From: Saccoglossus kowalevskii
Lineage: Eukaryota; Hemichordata; Enteropneusta; Harrimaniidae
DNA length: 64,000 nucleotides
Assembly: GCF_000003605.2 (NCBI RefSeq)
Contig: NW_003131856.1
Location: 175,472-239,471, forward strand
Direction: 5' to 3'
Positions 49,481 through 61,300 of the stretch are shown piece by piece. The notes under the pieces were generated by a model. That model searched no databases and was not told the origin of the DNA. It saw only the letters and a list, made by a program, of their open reading frames with translations. The translations under genes and the position numbers were made by a program. Positions within the stretch are counted from its first letter, which is position 1. Each line of letters begins with the position of its first letter.

Positions 49481-49947
49481 ATAAGGAAATAGTTGATTGA
49501 TTAAAACATGTCATGGTTTCATCGTTTGTGCAAAGATGAGGAACAAATATTTCTGGTAAATGCCATATTGACACACACTTTACTTATAAAAGTATTTGGA
49601 TTGTTAGAATTGAAATCTTAAATTATAATATTAGTTTGTCCTTATTCTGGACTGAGATATCCTGGTAGAATATTTTTTTTCCAACCTGCGGTGTTTAAAT
49701 CATAATTGCCATAGCACTATCTTGTCTCTGTGTTAAAAATAAAATGAAAAGAAAGAAGATATGAAATACGCATATCTTAAAGCATTGCTTTCTAATGCGT
49801 TCTTTTATGTAACTACCGAATCTGTGAAGTTCAACAAGTTCATTTTCCTTCGTTTTTTTTTTATTATTTTCTTGTTTACATTTTGCCTTATTATGTATGT
49901 TTTATATTGAGTATTTTTTGTGTATATAATATTATTATGTATTTATT

Positions 49948-49977
49948 CATAGACCCTCCAGTAGAGGAGGGTCTATG
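49948..49977. repeat. Perfect inverted repeat with 12-bp arms and a 6-nt loop
   Basis: CATAGACCCTCC, loop AGTAGA, GGAGGGTCTATG. It lies about 470 bases after the retrotransposon remnant. It may be a terminus or conserved hairpin of a mobile element. Confidence 0.9.
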
Positions 49978-52540
49978 GTTTATTTGGGGTTTTTTTAGAA
50001 AAAAAATGTTGTTTAATTCAAAGTCGATTTCATAAGGAGTCGTTGGTCAGAACAAATGGAATCCCACTGCACCTGATCCCAGTCCCTGTTTACGTATTCT
50101 GACACATCAAAATGTATCAAAAACTTATTATTATTCTAATTAGACGTTATTAAAAATGAAACATCTAAAAATGTCACGTTTCTAGTGTTACGAATTACCG
50201 CCTGGTGGCGATATTTACATCTCCATCCAGATCTGCAAATATTGACGAATTCCTTTAATAACTACCGCTGTAAACGTATGATCTTCACAAAATTTACTTT
50301 GGTAATGTTGACACAAAGCCCTGGATGAAAAAAAAATCAATCAATAACAGGTAAAATAAGCTGATTTAATATAGTGGAATATACTGGTGGTCGGGGGGTC
50401 TGACATTTTTGAAAGCATTCAAGTAGTACTATTGCTGTCCGTCACAAAATTCGCAATGAGAAACTTTGGTGATGCTCGTATTTTTAAATGAAATATGCTA
50501 TCTTACAACGCATATTACGCAATGCTAGAATCACAGTCCAATAGGTGGCGCTGTCATTTGTATGTGTGTGGCGCTTTTGTCAAGTAATTTTATATATTAT
50601 ATTTTCGTTTTGTTCTAAGTAAAATTAAATGTATTTTCAACACTGTCAGTGAAGAAAAGTGTTGCCTTATGAAACATTTTCATAAGCAGAATAATGCTAT
50701 TGTCCCTAAAGGTGCATCTGTGCGTAGTTAATGGATTGTATGAGTGGTTCAGTAACCGTGAATTCATTTACGTAACTGTGTCTCTGTGTGAAATTGTTTA
50801 CACCCGTGTGTCTGCGTGCCACAGTGAAACCATTGATGGACTACCATCTCGTACAAGTTTACGTTGGGGGTCTCCATGATGAAAGCACGACCATGTTAAA
50901 TGCCCGCCGCCAGTCTATACCTGAGGCAGACTCTGAGCTGCCTTTAATACATGTATTATAGTAAATTATGTTTAACTATTTATGTATAATGTAATTCTCA
51001 TTGAAACACGGAAGGAATATTCATAGTAATAATAGTGTTCAAAATCGAGGCTGCACAGTAATGTATTTCTCTGGTTTCATCCCAACATTTCACGCTAAAA
51101 GTATAATCATTCGAGTGGCGTTTCATCTCGGGATTTCGAGAAACTCAACATGAATCGTTTCGCACAACACCTCATCATGTTTCAACTTTTAAATTGTCAG
51201 TAAACACCGTCTTTCATAGTAGCACTTCTATGGGATTGACGTACTTACATGAATGTGTTCAATTATCAGTGTTCACGGATGACGTCATTGACTTGCTCCT
51301 AGAAACGAAATAACGCCATGCAAAGAGGACGTCTGTCGTCTACTTCACAGCCCGTTTTATACTCGATGTTTAGGGCATTTCGCAGCACATACAAGTTTTT
51401 TTTACCGCCAGAATTCATTCATAGATCTCAAATTTCATGTACGGAGTGACAAAAGCCACACCTCTGCTCCCCTTTAATGTGTTTCCTAACCAAGCAGGGG
51501 ATTTACCACTCTCACACGGGTGTCAGCATAGCATGTGTTATTGTGAATTTGTTACTAAACGTATGGTCAATGCGTGTGATTGACTTTCTTATTTATTACT
51601 TATAAATACTTCCACAGCGAGAAAACTACTTGAATTAGCAGAACATGTACTTCAATATAAATACATGACTTTGTCATCATCGTGAAAATTACTGCCGGAA
51701 ACTTTGGAAATTCGTAAACGTGTTCTAATGAAACACACACTGAGACAACACACACGAGTAAATAAGATAGAAGACATAATATAACGCTGGGAGCATTGGA
51801 GAAGTTGCTGCTATGCAGAAGGATCGCTTGTGGGGTTGGATGTTACCATATTTTCGTGTAATACTATCTTGACGGAGAAGCGGGCCATGATGTACTGATC
51901 AAGAGGGTGTTGGTGTATTTGGAACCATCTTGTTCTCAGTTGTACAGTGAGACAATCTTGGTTTGGAGCTGGGGGTGTTCTCAGCTAGGATATCAGAAAC
52001 ACTTTGTTTAAGCTTGTTTATAGGTAAGCATTTGTTGTATATAACTTTCCACAATCATTGGCAATAATAGAGTGCGTTGGGGTATAAACTCCATTAAATC
52101 CAGAGAACAAAGTAGATGAGACATGGCATGGCATTACATGACATGTAAATTACACTCTCCGTAAGCTGGATTATTTAGCAATATACCGGGCAGTGATCGA
52201 AAAGTTTTGTAACTAATAGTCTGTTGACTTAAGTTGGTCAAAGCTCAACAGTACTGTGCAGATGGTGGATTGCATGGGTAAGTTTTGTTTTAACATTTGT
52301 TATCACACTGATCGAAATTAAGCCGGAATTATCATGACGACACAAGTCTGACACTATTTATGGCAACTTGAAATGGTCAATCATTTGCTAATTAAGTTGA
52401 ATATTGTTGAAGTTAAGTCTTCTGGATATTTATGTAACTATTCTTGCTAAACAATAATGTGTTCAATATATGATAATTCACCGTCATTAGATTCGTATGT
52501 TCAGCCACTTCGTATAAGTCTATTGTTGTGATGGAAATCA

Positions 52541-52738
52541 AATAAACGAAAGGCCACCAAATGCACCTCAAGGGGACATTAATGTCAAAAGTGTAAATGT
52601 TTGTTTTGCTGTAATAAATAAAACAGCAAAATATTACTGCTTTTGAAAACCAACATTTTTCAACATTTGGAATTCGACTATTTGCCATAATCTCAAGCTG
52701 ACGCATTATACGATAGAATAAACGAATGGCCACCATAT
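52541..52738. repeat. 22-bp direct repeat pair, 176 bases apart
   Basis: AATAAACGAAAGGCCACCAA (52541) and AATAAACGAATGGCCACCAT (52717), each with two further bases, match at about 20 of 22 positions. Confidence 0.7.
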
Positions 52739-53077
52739 TCCGCGGATAAGTATAGTCTAAGTAGTCTAGCGCGTAAAATTTCAGCTATGCCACACATAAA
52801 CATACCTAGGGCGGATGTGAGCATCTAATGTGGTAGCCAGGTAATGTAGGAATAGAATGTTGTAATCTAGTCAAACTCTCTTTTTGAGAGTCAAATTGGA
52901 TTAAATAAAATTAGTATTATATGAGTAGGTGGTAAACTGATAAATCTATTTGCGGATAAAAATAAGTCACAAGGATGTTATTATTACGTAAACCCAACAG
53001 TTTTAATATAATTATATTTTATAATACATCATCATCGAATACTATTACTGTACATTTAAAACAATACCTTTGTTAAT

Positions 53078-53382
53078 TTAAAGGGCGGTGGTCGTCGCGC
53101 CGCGCATATGTCACATTTGTGTTGATAAACGTTGATTTTCCCATAATCCAATGTGCTCTTGTAATGAAATTACGAGTATGAGTTTTGCACTGGGCGCCAC
53201 TTGCAATAATTACCACCGGCGGCTCATTCGATACCTTCCAATCGCCAACAAAATTACCTAATTAAAACTTGGTAACCTATCAATTTGTACTCGTTGATCT
53301 GCGCAACAGTCAAAGTCGCCATCTTTGTTTATATGAGACACATATCTCGCGCACGCGTGGCGCGACGACTACCACCATTTAC
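53078..53382. mobile_element. TTAA-type inverted-repeat element, copy 4 (longer)
   Basis: The left end TTTAAAGGGCGGTGGTCGTC plus GCGC closely matches the copy at 6400. The right end GCGCGACGACTACCACC is its inverted counterpart, followed by a degraded ATTTA in place of TTAA. At about 305 bp it is twice the length of the other copies and has a different interior. Confidence 0.65.
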
Positions 53383-55302
53383 GATATCATAACAACAACA
53401 TTTAAGAGATATGAATGAATATGATTAAAAAAGTTGTTTCTATTTTTACGAATGATTTTAAACAACTAATAATTGTACTATGATTACTAGAATAACGGAA
53501 AGTAAACTCTATTGTTATATATGCTAATTATCCATTGACTTCACTTTAATGCATGTCCAACCCCTATGACGTCATCGCTTATATTGCTATCTCCGGTCTT
53601 TTTCCATGTGTGCCCACTAAATTGCAGAAATAGGGCTCATTAAGCCGACAAATCGACGTAGAAGCATCACCGAATTTTGTGCGAATGTTGTGTGACACTC
53701 GAGGTTTCGTTGTTCTGGAACAAAATGAAAATACCGATAGAAAACCCCCAATCGTTTTCGAACAAATATGTAATTTTATGCAAATTACGATCGCCGCAAC
53801 GTCGGCAGTATGATAATCCCCCGTGTTTTGAATGTTTACTGAGACACGCATCCTAACAAAAGAACCGAGAGAGTTTCCTAACCTAACCTTCCTAACACAA
53901 ATATAACTATTTCAGGTTTTTGGGATAATGGCATTGCACTGAATTATGGGTGTAATTGCGTTCGTGTGTCTATCAACTTGATGTCTACTATTATTATAGA
54001 AACATTTGCTGATTGTCGATTACTATTATAAGTAATGCTAATTTCTCGATGTAATCGCTTCGCAAGACAGTTTTCGAATTTGTAACATTGCAATGTACGA
54101 ACCGCAATAAATTCTGCATTTTCGATGCTCGTTGTTAATATTGGTTTTTCAAGCCACACAAAATCCTGGGAATATCAGTGAATTTGCAAAATTGTTTTAG
54201 TAAAATTACACACATTGCTCAAATTCAATACCTTACTTTTTTAACATGTTACATAAGGTGAGATGCCCGTTCAAACCCTGTCGGTAACGGTACTGATTTG
54301 AAAGGAAAATAGCAACACTGTCCAAAATTGCTAATAGCAAATGTTCAGACAATAAGTTGGTTTAATTTGTATTCAGCGATGAGAATAAATTGTACTTTGT
54401 TTATGACATGAGTGCATTTGGCTCCAATTTAGCTCAATTAATATAAATGTTCACCCCCCCCCCCAAAAAAAGCGAGATTTATACTATCTTCAGTGATCAT
54501 TGTCAAACTTTTCATTAGAAGTGTGATACTAAAATATGCTGGTTACCAAAATCTAATCATCTGTGTTCAGTATAGACTCTTTGGTTGCAGTTCTTGTGGA
54601 TTTGAGGTATTTAACGGCATCTATAAAGAAGTAATCACAGTAAAGGTTAAGAAATATATCAAACTTGGCATGACATGGGATTTTGGTCGAAAGTGTTTGG
54701 TGAGAATATGTCTCCCAGTGATTTAAGTTGGCAACTTATATAACTCTGACGCAAATTTAGATAGATATACTATAACCATAGTTTTGTTGTTGAATTATTG
54801 TTTTATATACAGTTTTGTTTATATATGTCCCGTCCAACTCATCAATTGACAGACACCGTTAGTACAAAGACAAGCGACTCTTTTACATTTGTGTAAAATC
54901 ATGTGTATTTTGAAATCAGTGGTCTGATTGTTTAATTATTATCATTTCAGAATTAAACATTTCATTGGACATCTTCGTTATTTATATTAAGTATTTATCT
55001 TAAATTGTGGGATGGAAATGCTCCACGGCCAGCTGAAAACTGGACACAAAAACATCGAAAAATTTGCATTTTTCGTTCAAAATTCGAACAATTTAGCTAA
55101 AATGGCCGAAAATCGTTCCGTCGTTCAAACCCGTAAAATACAACAATGGGAGTACTTGTGTGAAACATTGTAAACAAGCGATGCTGCCACGTTGTCGAAT
55201 GTCATTGACTGTCCCGCTTCAAGCTTATTACAATCGTATTATAATGATCTTCTCCATTGGCAATTGACATAACTAAGAAATGACGTCACGAACTACTGTT
55301 GT

Positions 55303-55355
55303 CTATTTCTTTGAGGAAACCTTATTGCGACAAAGCCTATTTATGTTCTTAAAGT
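55303..55355 (-). CDS. IDO: IDO last coding exon (tentative)
   Basis: After an acceptor TATATTCAG the phase-1 carry from the previous exon gives HFKNINRLCRNKVSSKK and a TAG (plus-strand 55303-55305). Human IDO1 continues LMNFLKTVRSTT after GTGGT, so the match is modest (shared Asn and Arg spacing). The intron would be only 43 bases. A frame running straight through the donor also ends soon, so the true C-terminus is unsettled. Confidence 0.45.
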
Positions 55356-58300
55356 CTGAATATAAATAGGATGACTGTTGTCAATACGTAAAACTTACGG
55401 GTTCCGCCAGTTCCTTGTATGGGCTTTGAATTTGTGGTTTTTGAACTTGGCATTGCCAAGAATCTGAAACAAATAAGATGACTCCTCAAGTAACGATCAT
55501 TAAAAATGAGTTACTCGAAAGCCCAAAACAGAATTATTATTGTCTCAAACGAAAAGATGATTGTGTATTGAGCACTACCGCACATTTTTATCGTAAATAC
55601 ATCAAAGATGTTTTGACAGAGACAGAAAGATTATAACGTTCTTTTTCTGATAATAAAACATTCGATTAACAAATTTTCAAATAATAGTTACATTTTGCAA
55701 GATTAAATAAATACAGTTTCTAACCTGACCACTATTCTGAGATGGTAGGACCTGTATTCAGCAAGACGTCGCAGGCATGCGTCATACGCACTACTTGCTT
55801 TCATGTTATTGCTCTTCTTTACTGTAGGCAAACACACAAATAAATAAACACGCCATTACTCCATGTTACAAATATAATGTTAATTAAGTTCCAATAATTG
55901 TAATGCCAGCGATTCAGTGGCAATTAACATTTAATTCAGATACCCCTTCTATGAGGGTTGCTATTTAAATTAAAAAAACAGATATTGCATTGTTCAACTA
56001 AAGCCCAGCCAGTCACAACACAATACTCTGACTTACATATTTACAGTAATTGTTGCAAAGTAAGTATTCTTACAATAACTGTATCTGGCAAAAGTGAACA
56101 TTCTCATCTATTAGCTATTGTCTCAAGAAAAATCCATACTATAAAAGTCATAGTTATCGGGCAACTGTGATGAATTCTGGGAACAAATCTTGTCTCTATG
56201 GTAACTGGATACAGATCTCTTTCAAAATACATTTCACTGGTCGTCTGAATGACATTTCCTCCTACAATTTTCGTAAAAATTGTTACAACAGACAAATTAA
56301 AATAAATATAACATATATACATATAGTATTCTTGAATAGTTATAGGTAAGTTAGGGCGTGATTTAATATTTCACTTTGTTCTGGCCCATATAAATTCATT
56401 TTCACAGATTTAAAGCAAGTGGCTTTCCAAATATAGAAACGTCATGTACTATTATCCAGAATTCACATTTCAGCAAACATAAATGTAATCTTGAATTGAT
56501 AATAGAATTTGCAGCACAATATTATTTTATTTAATTTTTCTATTTATTAGTTTGGATATACGTATCTGTTCACTATTTATATTAAAAATACAATAAAGCC
56601 ACATAATCTGCTTATCAAATCTATTAACCGTTTTGGGAAATGAATATCACCCGTGAAACTGTACATACAACGCATTCACCATCAGAGTAACGATCACCGT
56701 TGTGAAAGATAAGATACGTTATATCATATGGAAAATTCAGTTCACAAATAACGTTATATTTTGCCTCAAGTACGGTAAACATATTTTCCGTACATAATGC
56801 GTGGGTGTAATCGTGATACTGGTACTAAATGTACTATAATCAGTGTCACTGTTTAGAATGCCGCCATAGACACACGTGTTTGATATGGTTTCTAATTAGA
56901 ACTAAAATTTACAAACTCATTGTCAATAACAGACACTGTTTGTAATACAGATGCAAGATTGGTTGGTCCAGGCATGTGTGAGAAATGGCTCCGTGCATTC
57001 ATTGAAACAAAATCAGTCGGCCATTTTGTACCGAATCCAAAAGAAAATCGAGAGCACCAAATTCCATCATATTTAACGTGTGTACCAACTTTGAACATAA
57101 TTCGTCCTTGCACAACTACCTTTCGACCATATTTAATTGGATCATGACGGAAACAAATGCATGTCCGATAATATTGCTGATGTATGTGTAAAGTTTGAAC
57201 TTGATCGGTCCAGAAATGTCGGATATATGATTCCGGAACTGCATTCTTTGAAACAAAATGCTCGCCACTTGGTCATTTTAACTAGATCCAACAAATAAAA
57301 TGACTACTGGACGCACTAATGCACACACATACACGCAAACACTCACCCACACACACACCCACACACGTAACGAGGTCAATCCATAAATCCCCTTTTCGGA
57401 GTTCATCCGAAAGGGGACTAAAAGTAAAACAATAAATATGTATATCAACGGCTTTCCAAAAAAACCTCGAAATATGATTGGTTCAATGTTATGCACAATA
57501 GCATTTTACCATGTTTTAAATGTGGCGAAGAAAACATGAGCACGAATAAGACGACAAGATTGTATTTAAAGTTGTTAAAGAATTTGAGATATTATAGTCA
57601 TATATAGTGTATTTGCACACTACTGGTTGCATGGCTCTATCTGCAACTGTTGGTACAGTTATGAATACTAATGAGATCGAACGACCATTTATCGTCATCT
57701 TAATATGTTAGTTAGAGGACTGCATATAGAACGTGTCTGTGATTTTTCTTCAGGTCATAGTTTTGAAAAAAAGACAGAAGAATAAGAATAATAAACATTA
57801 CAATAGCCGGACGTGTCAGTTGTGATTTGCTTGTTTTGACACATAATCTGTGTGACTCACCATATTCTCTGATAGATGGTCCACACTCAACGGCTTCGAT
57901 GAGACGTTTATGGGCTGGTAACATGTATTCCCGCATGGTCTTGTGGAATTTTACTAAAGCAAAGGAACAACATACGATGTGTAACAATATACACCCTATC
58001 ATCATAAAATATATACTTTGATTATTGTCCTGTAATTACTAAAGATTTAAATATTTTTAAAGTGTATTTTATTTACGTACCACTTTGCGTTTCATGAATT
58101 ATTCCCAGTGCAGCGTCTATCAGCGGCAATGCTGGGCTCTGTGCAGCAGTACCACCACAGTGCTGAAAAAAAATATTATTCGTTGTAATGGTATTGTCTA
58201 TTAGACAGGGAAATGGTAAAAAAAATGGATTAGAAATTGACAAAACACATTCTAAGATGACATACAAAAATAGGACAGGAGGATCTAGCTGAAATCTAAG

Positions 58301-61300
58301 TGACGTTACGTTTCCGTCCTAGAATTCATAATTTTGAACCCCTTGTCGATTAAAAAAGTGGACATTAATTATTGCATTTTTAAATTATAGTCAAATTCTT
58401 ATTAGTATATGTAGCAATCGGCGTTTCAGGAAATATAAATGCATAAGTACAATTAGTCTTTAGTGCAAACACACATTTAGGATGATGATAAAAACGAACC
58501 TTTTGGACATTATCTGAAATGCCTTCAAATACCAACCCTCCATAACCAATGTCACGAAATGCTTCACTTCCCCACCTATATTGAAACAAATTATGTATTA
58601 GAAATAGCATGGATGATAATATAAGTTTCATGAGATAATTACACGATATTACCCTTGAGATGTTATGTCACGAGATTTTGCACAAAATCATGTCAACTAC
58701 AAAAACATGTATTATATTTATTTTTATTAAGGACGTTGGTAGTAGACATGACCATTTGGTGGTAAAACATGTGGGTGATTTACCTTTCTATGTATTGTTC
58801 ATGGTTTATTGAATAAGAGGATCTAACGCTCAATATGCTAAAACAGTTATAATGAGCAAAGTGCTCAATACTCATTTTCATTCTAGAATTTTGGCCAAAG
58901 TGTACTCGCCCTGGTATTCTTTCTAAATACTTTACATTGACAGGTATATAGCATATTCTAATATAGGTGGTTTTATGCAGGTTATATTATCAAATATAAA
59001 AACTATTTTTTTTTAAAGTTTTGATACAATGGAAAGTCACTTTACCAAAAACGAAAAGGAAACTAGTTAATTGACTGCTTTCTGTACCAGCTTGCTCGAT
59101 CGAGCTTATGTCCGCTCGCTGACGCTGATTGACGCATTGGGCCAGCCACCGTCCCTCAACACCGTGTTGAGGGACGGTGGGCCAGCTATGCGCCCATCTC
59201 AGTAACCGCTTATATTTATCTTATCATCTTCGCCAGCCATTTATTCGACCGTCGCCTCACAATGATACCTTGGCAGAATTCCCACTACAATCTTTAATCG
59301 AAGTAAAGCTAGTTAAATTCGCAGTATTCTTTCGATAAAGTACGACAACTTGAACGCTAACGGTAGTTACATCGGCCAAAAAAAAACAGGTATGGCCCAC
59401 AATATGAGTAATAACCGTGCGAAAAATAAGCATTAGAAGGGTTACTTCAATGTCAAGTGACATTTAATTATACATGATCAAATGAATAGCGTACAATACA
59501 TACTTTGTATTCATGTAAATGAACACACGTTCAGCGCTGTGCACTGCCAATGCAACCGATTGTGGAATCTTAATATAATGTTATTATTATCAGAGCTTTT
59601 TAAATAAAACTAATTCTTCATACCTGTGCTATTTACTGACTCTGATCAAGAGTGTGGCATTATTTGTGACGATTACATGTTACAGGTAGATCGGGAGTGC
59701 AAAGTTTTGATAACTTTTTTTTTTTATTAAATGATCTATTTAGTGTGCATATTACACTACAATACAAAAATGGGTAAAACATTACGTAACAATTGTAATT
59801 TCATTTGTGTGTTTCAGAGAATGTACACCTACCCTGATACATATGGTCTAAACACGTTTATGAATACCTCTGGTACACAACCATCTAAAATAAAAACAAA
59901 CAAACAATAATAACATTCTTCTCTCAATGGGTCAAGAATAATTCATGTTCTAATAAAGATCTGTAGATATAAACGTTGAGAAAAGGAAATACTGCCTTGG
60001 CAGTTTTGTGTCAAAAAATGCATTTGTAGGGTCAATTCATATATTATATATATATATACTGACAACATATGATTAATTAACGTATTGCAATACCTTGAAT
60101 CTTGCTTAGATGTTCCTTTAACTCTATCAAGTTTGATGCTATAATGTCCAGATTCCTCGTCAGTGCTTCATCGTCTTTATCGTTTACTGCCTACAATCGA
60201 CACGCAGACAAAAAAACGTTTGATTCTGCAATCGTTGGAAACATGATAATGTATTTGGCTTTTTCTGTTCTCAGCCTGGTAACTCGTTGCAACAATACAT
60301 TATGCCTCGCCACAGTCAGAAGACGCTCTGCGCGTTTAAGCCACGTCGCACTGCCCCCCCCCCCTCCCCTATAAAAGACAGCTTGTACTGAATGCGCTTT
60401 CACAATGACTATTTGAACATACGCAAATCGAATATCCGACGTCACAGACATCAAGAAAGTTCTGCATGAAAATAAAGCCTAATATAATCATGTTCAAAAT
60501 GACCTCCCCTGTTCCGAACTTCCCCCGGGAAAAAAGTCCCTTTATCATGCAGTGAAGAACGCTCGAGTGTAAGTAATCGAAATTACAGGCACATATACGA
60601 CCACACATGTAATTCCTTTACCTGCATCTTCTTATATGTGCCTGTAATTTCGGTAGTGGTATGTATGTCACACTAACATGTGACCAGAATTCACCGTACC
60701 TGCTGTGCATGAACTGCTGCTTGTATCCCTCGTCCACACGCCAAGTCGCACTGTTGTGTTACCGATAGAAAACATTCCATAGTCTCTCCACCTGGTATTC
60801 TCAATATCACCTCACGATTACTAATTAAAAAAACATAACTCCTTAGAATTAGTTATCAAATGGCTAAAGAGACGTGTTTTTGCAAGGTTTCATGCACTCT
60901 CTCTCTCTCTCTCTCTCTCTCTTGTAATGATTATATAACTTTGCAGCAGACTTAGGTCGAATGATACTTCTCGCCTTCGTCAACATAACACAAAGGTGCC
61001 AAGCCTATGTAGGCCTGAAACGCAAACACATTGTCTACAGTGTGGGCATGCGCAATTACTTTTAATTATTCACCGGGTAAAACTAAATAAGTAATTGTTA
61101 AACTTACTCGAAATCACTTATAGGTTTTGTCTGGTCTTTAATTTTCCAATTGGCATGAGCCCAGCTAGACACGCACACCACTGGTGGAAGTCCAAGTACC
61201 TCAGACACTCGGTAGAGCGGCACAGCCACGGACTTCGGCAAAGTCTATTCAAATAAAAAAAATCTACAGAGCGTTAACAAATATTATGCCAATAGTTTTG

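Larger units (their letters stand above)
45860..55302. other. Convergent intergenic region between SK and IDO
   Basis: About 9.4 kb holding the SK 3' UTR (end not placed; the first AATAAA I noted is at 47467-47472), a second copy of the dispersed repeat near 47860-48260, a degenerate non-LTR retrotransposon tail, a perfect hairpin at 49948-49977, a 22-bp direct repeat and a TTAA-type element at 53078-53382. I see no additional gene. Confidence 0.7.
55822..57860 (-). other. IDO intron with a CA-rich repeat and hairpin
   Basis: About 2.0 kb. It contains an imperfect CA microsatellite at about 57321-57366 and a hairpin at 57389-57416 in what looks like an old interspersed repeat (about 57150-57430). 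Open frames on both strands around 56892-57147 have no recognised homology. Confidence 0.8.

Noticed and set aside
56892-57147. Overlapping frames on both strands in an IDO intron
   Set aside because: They lie within what looks like an interspersed repeat, and neither translation matches IDO or another family.
57712-58005. 97-codon minus-strand frame as one protein
   Set aside because: Only 57861-57953 is IDO coding sequence; the ends are intron read-through.
60102-60374. 90-codon plus-strand frame
   Set aside because: It is the antisense shadow of an IDO exon and adjoining intron.
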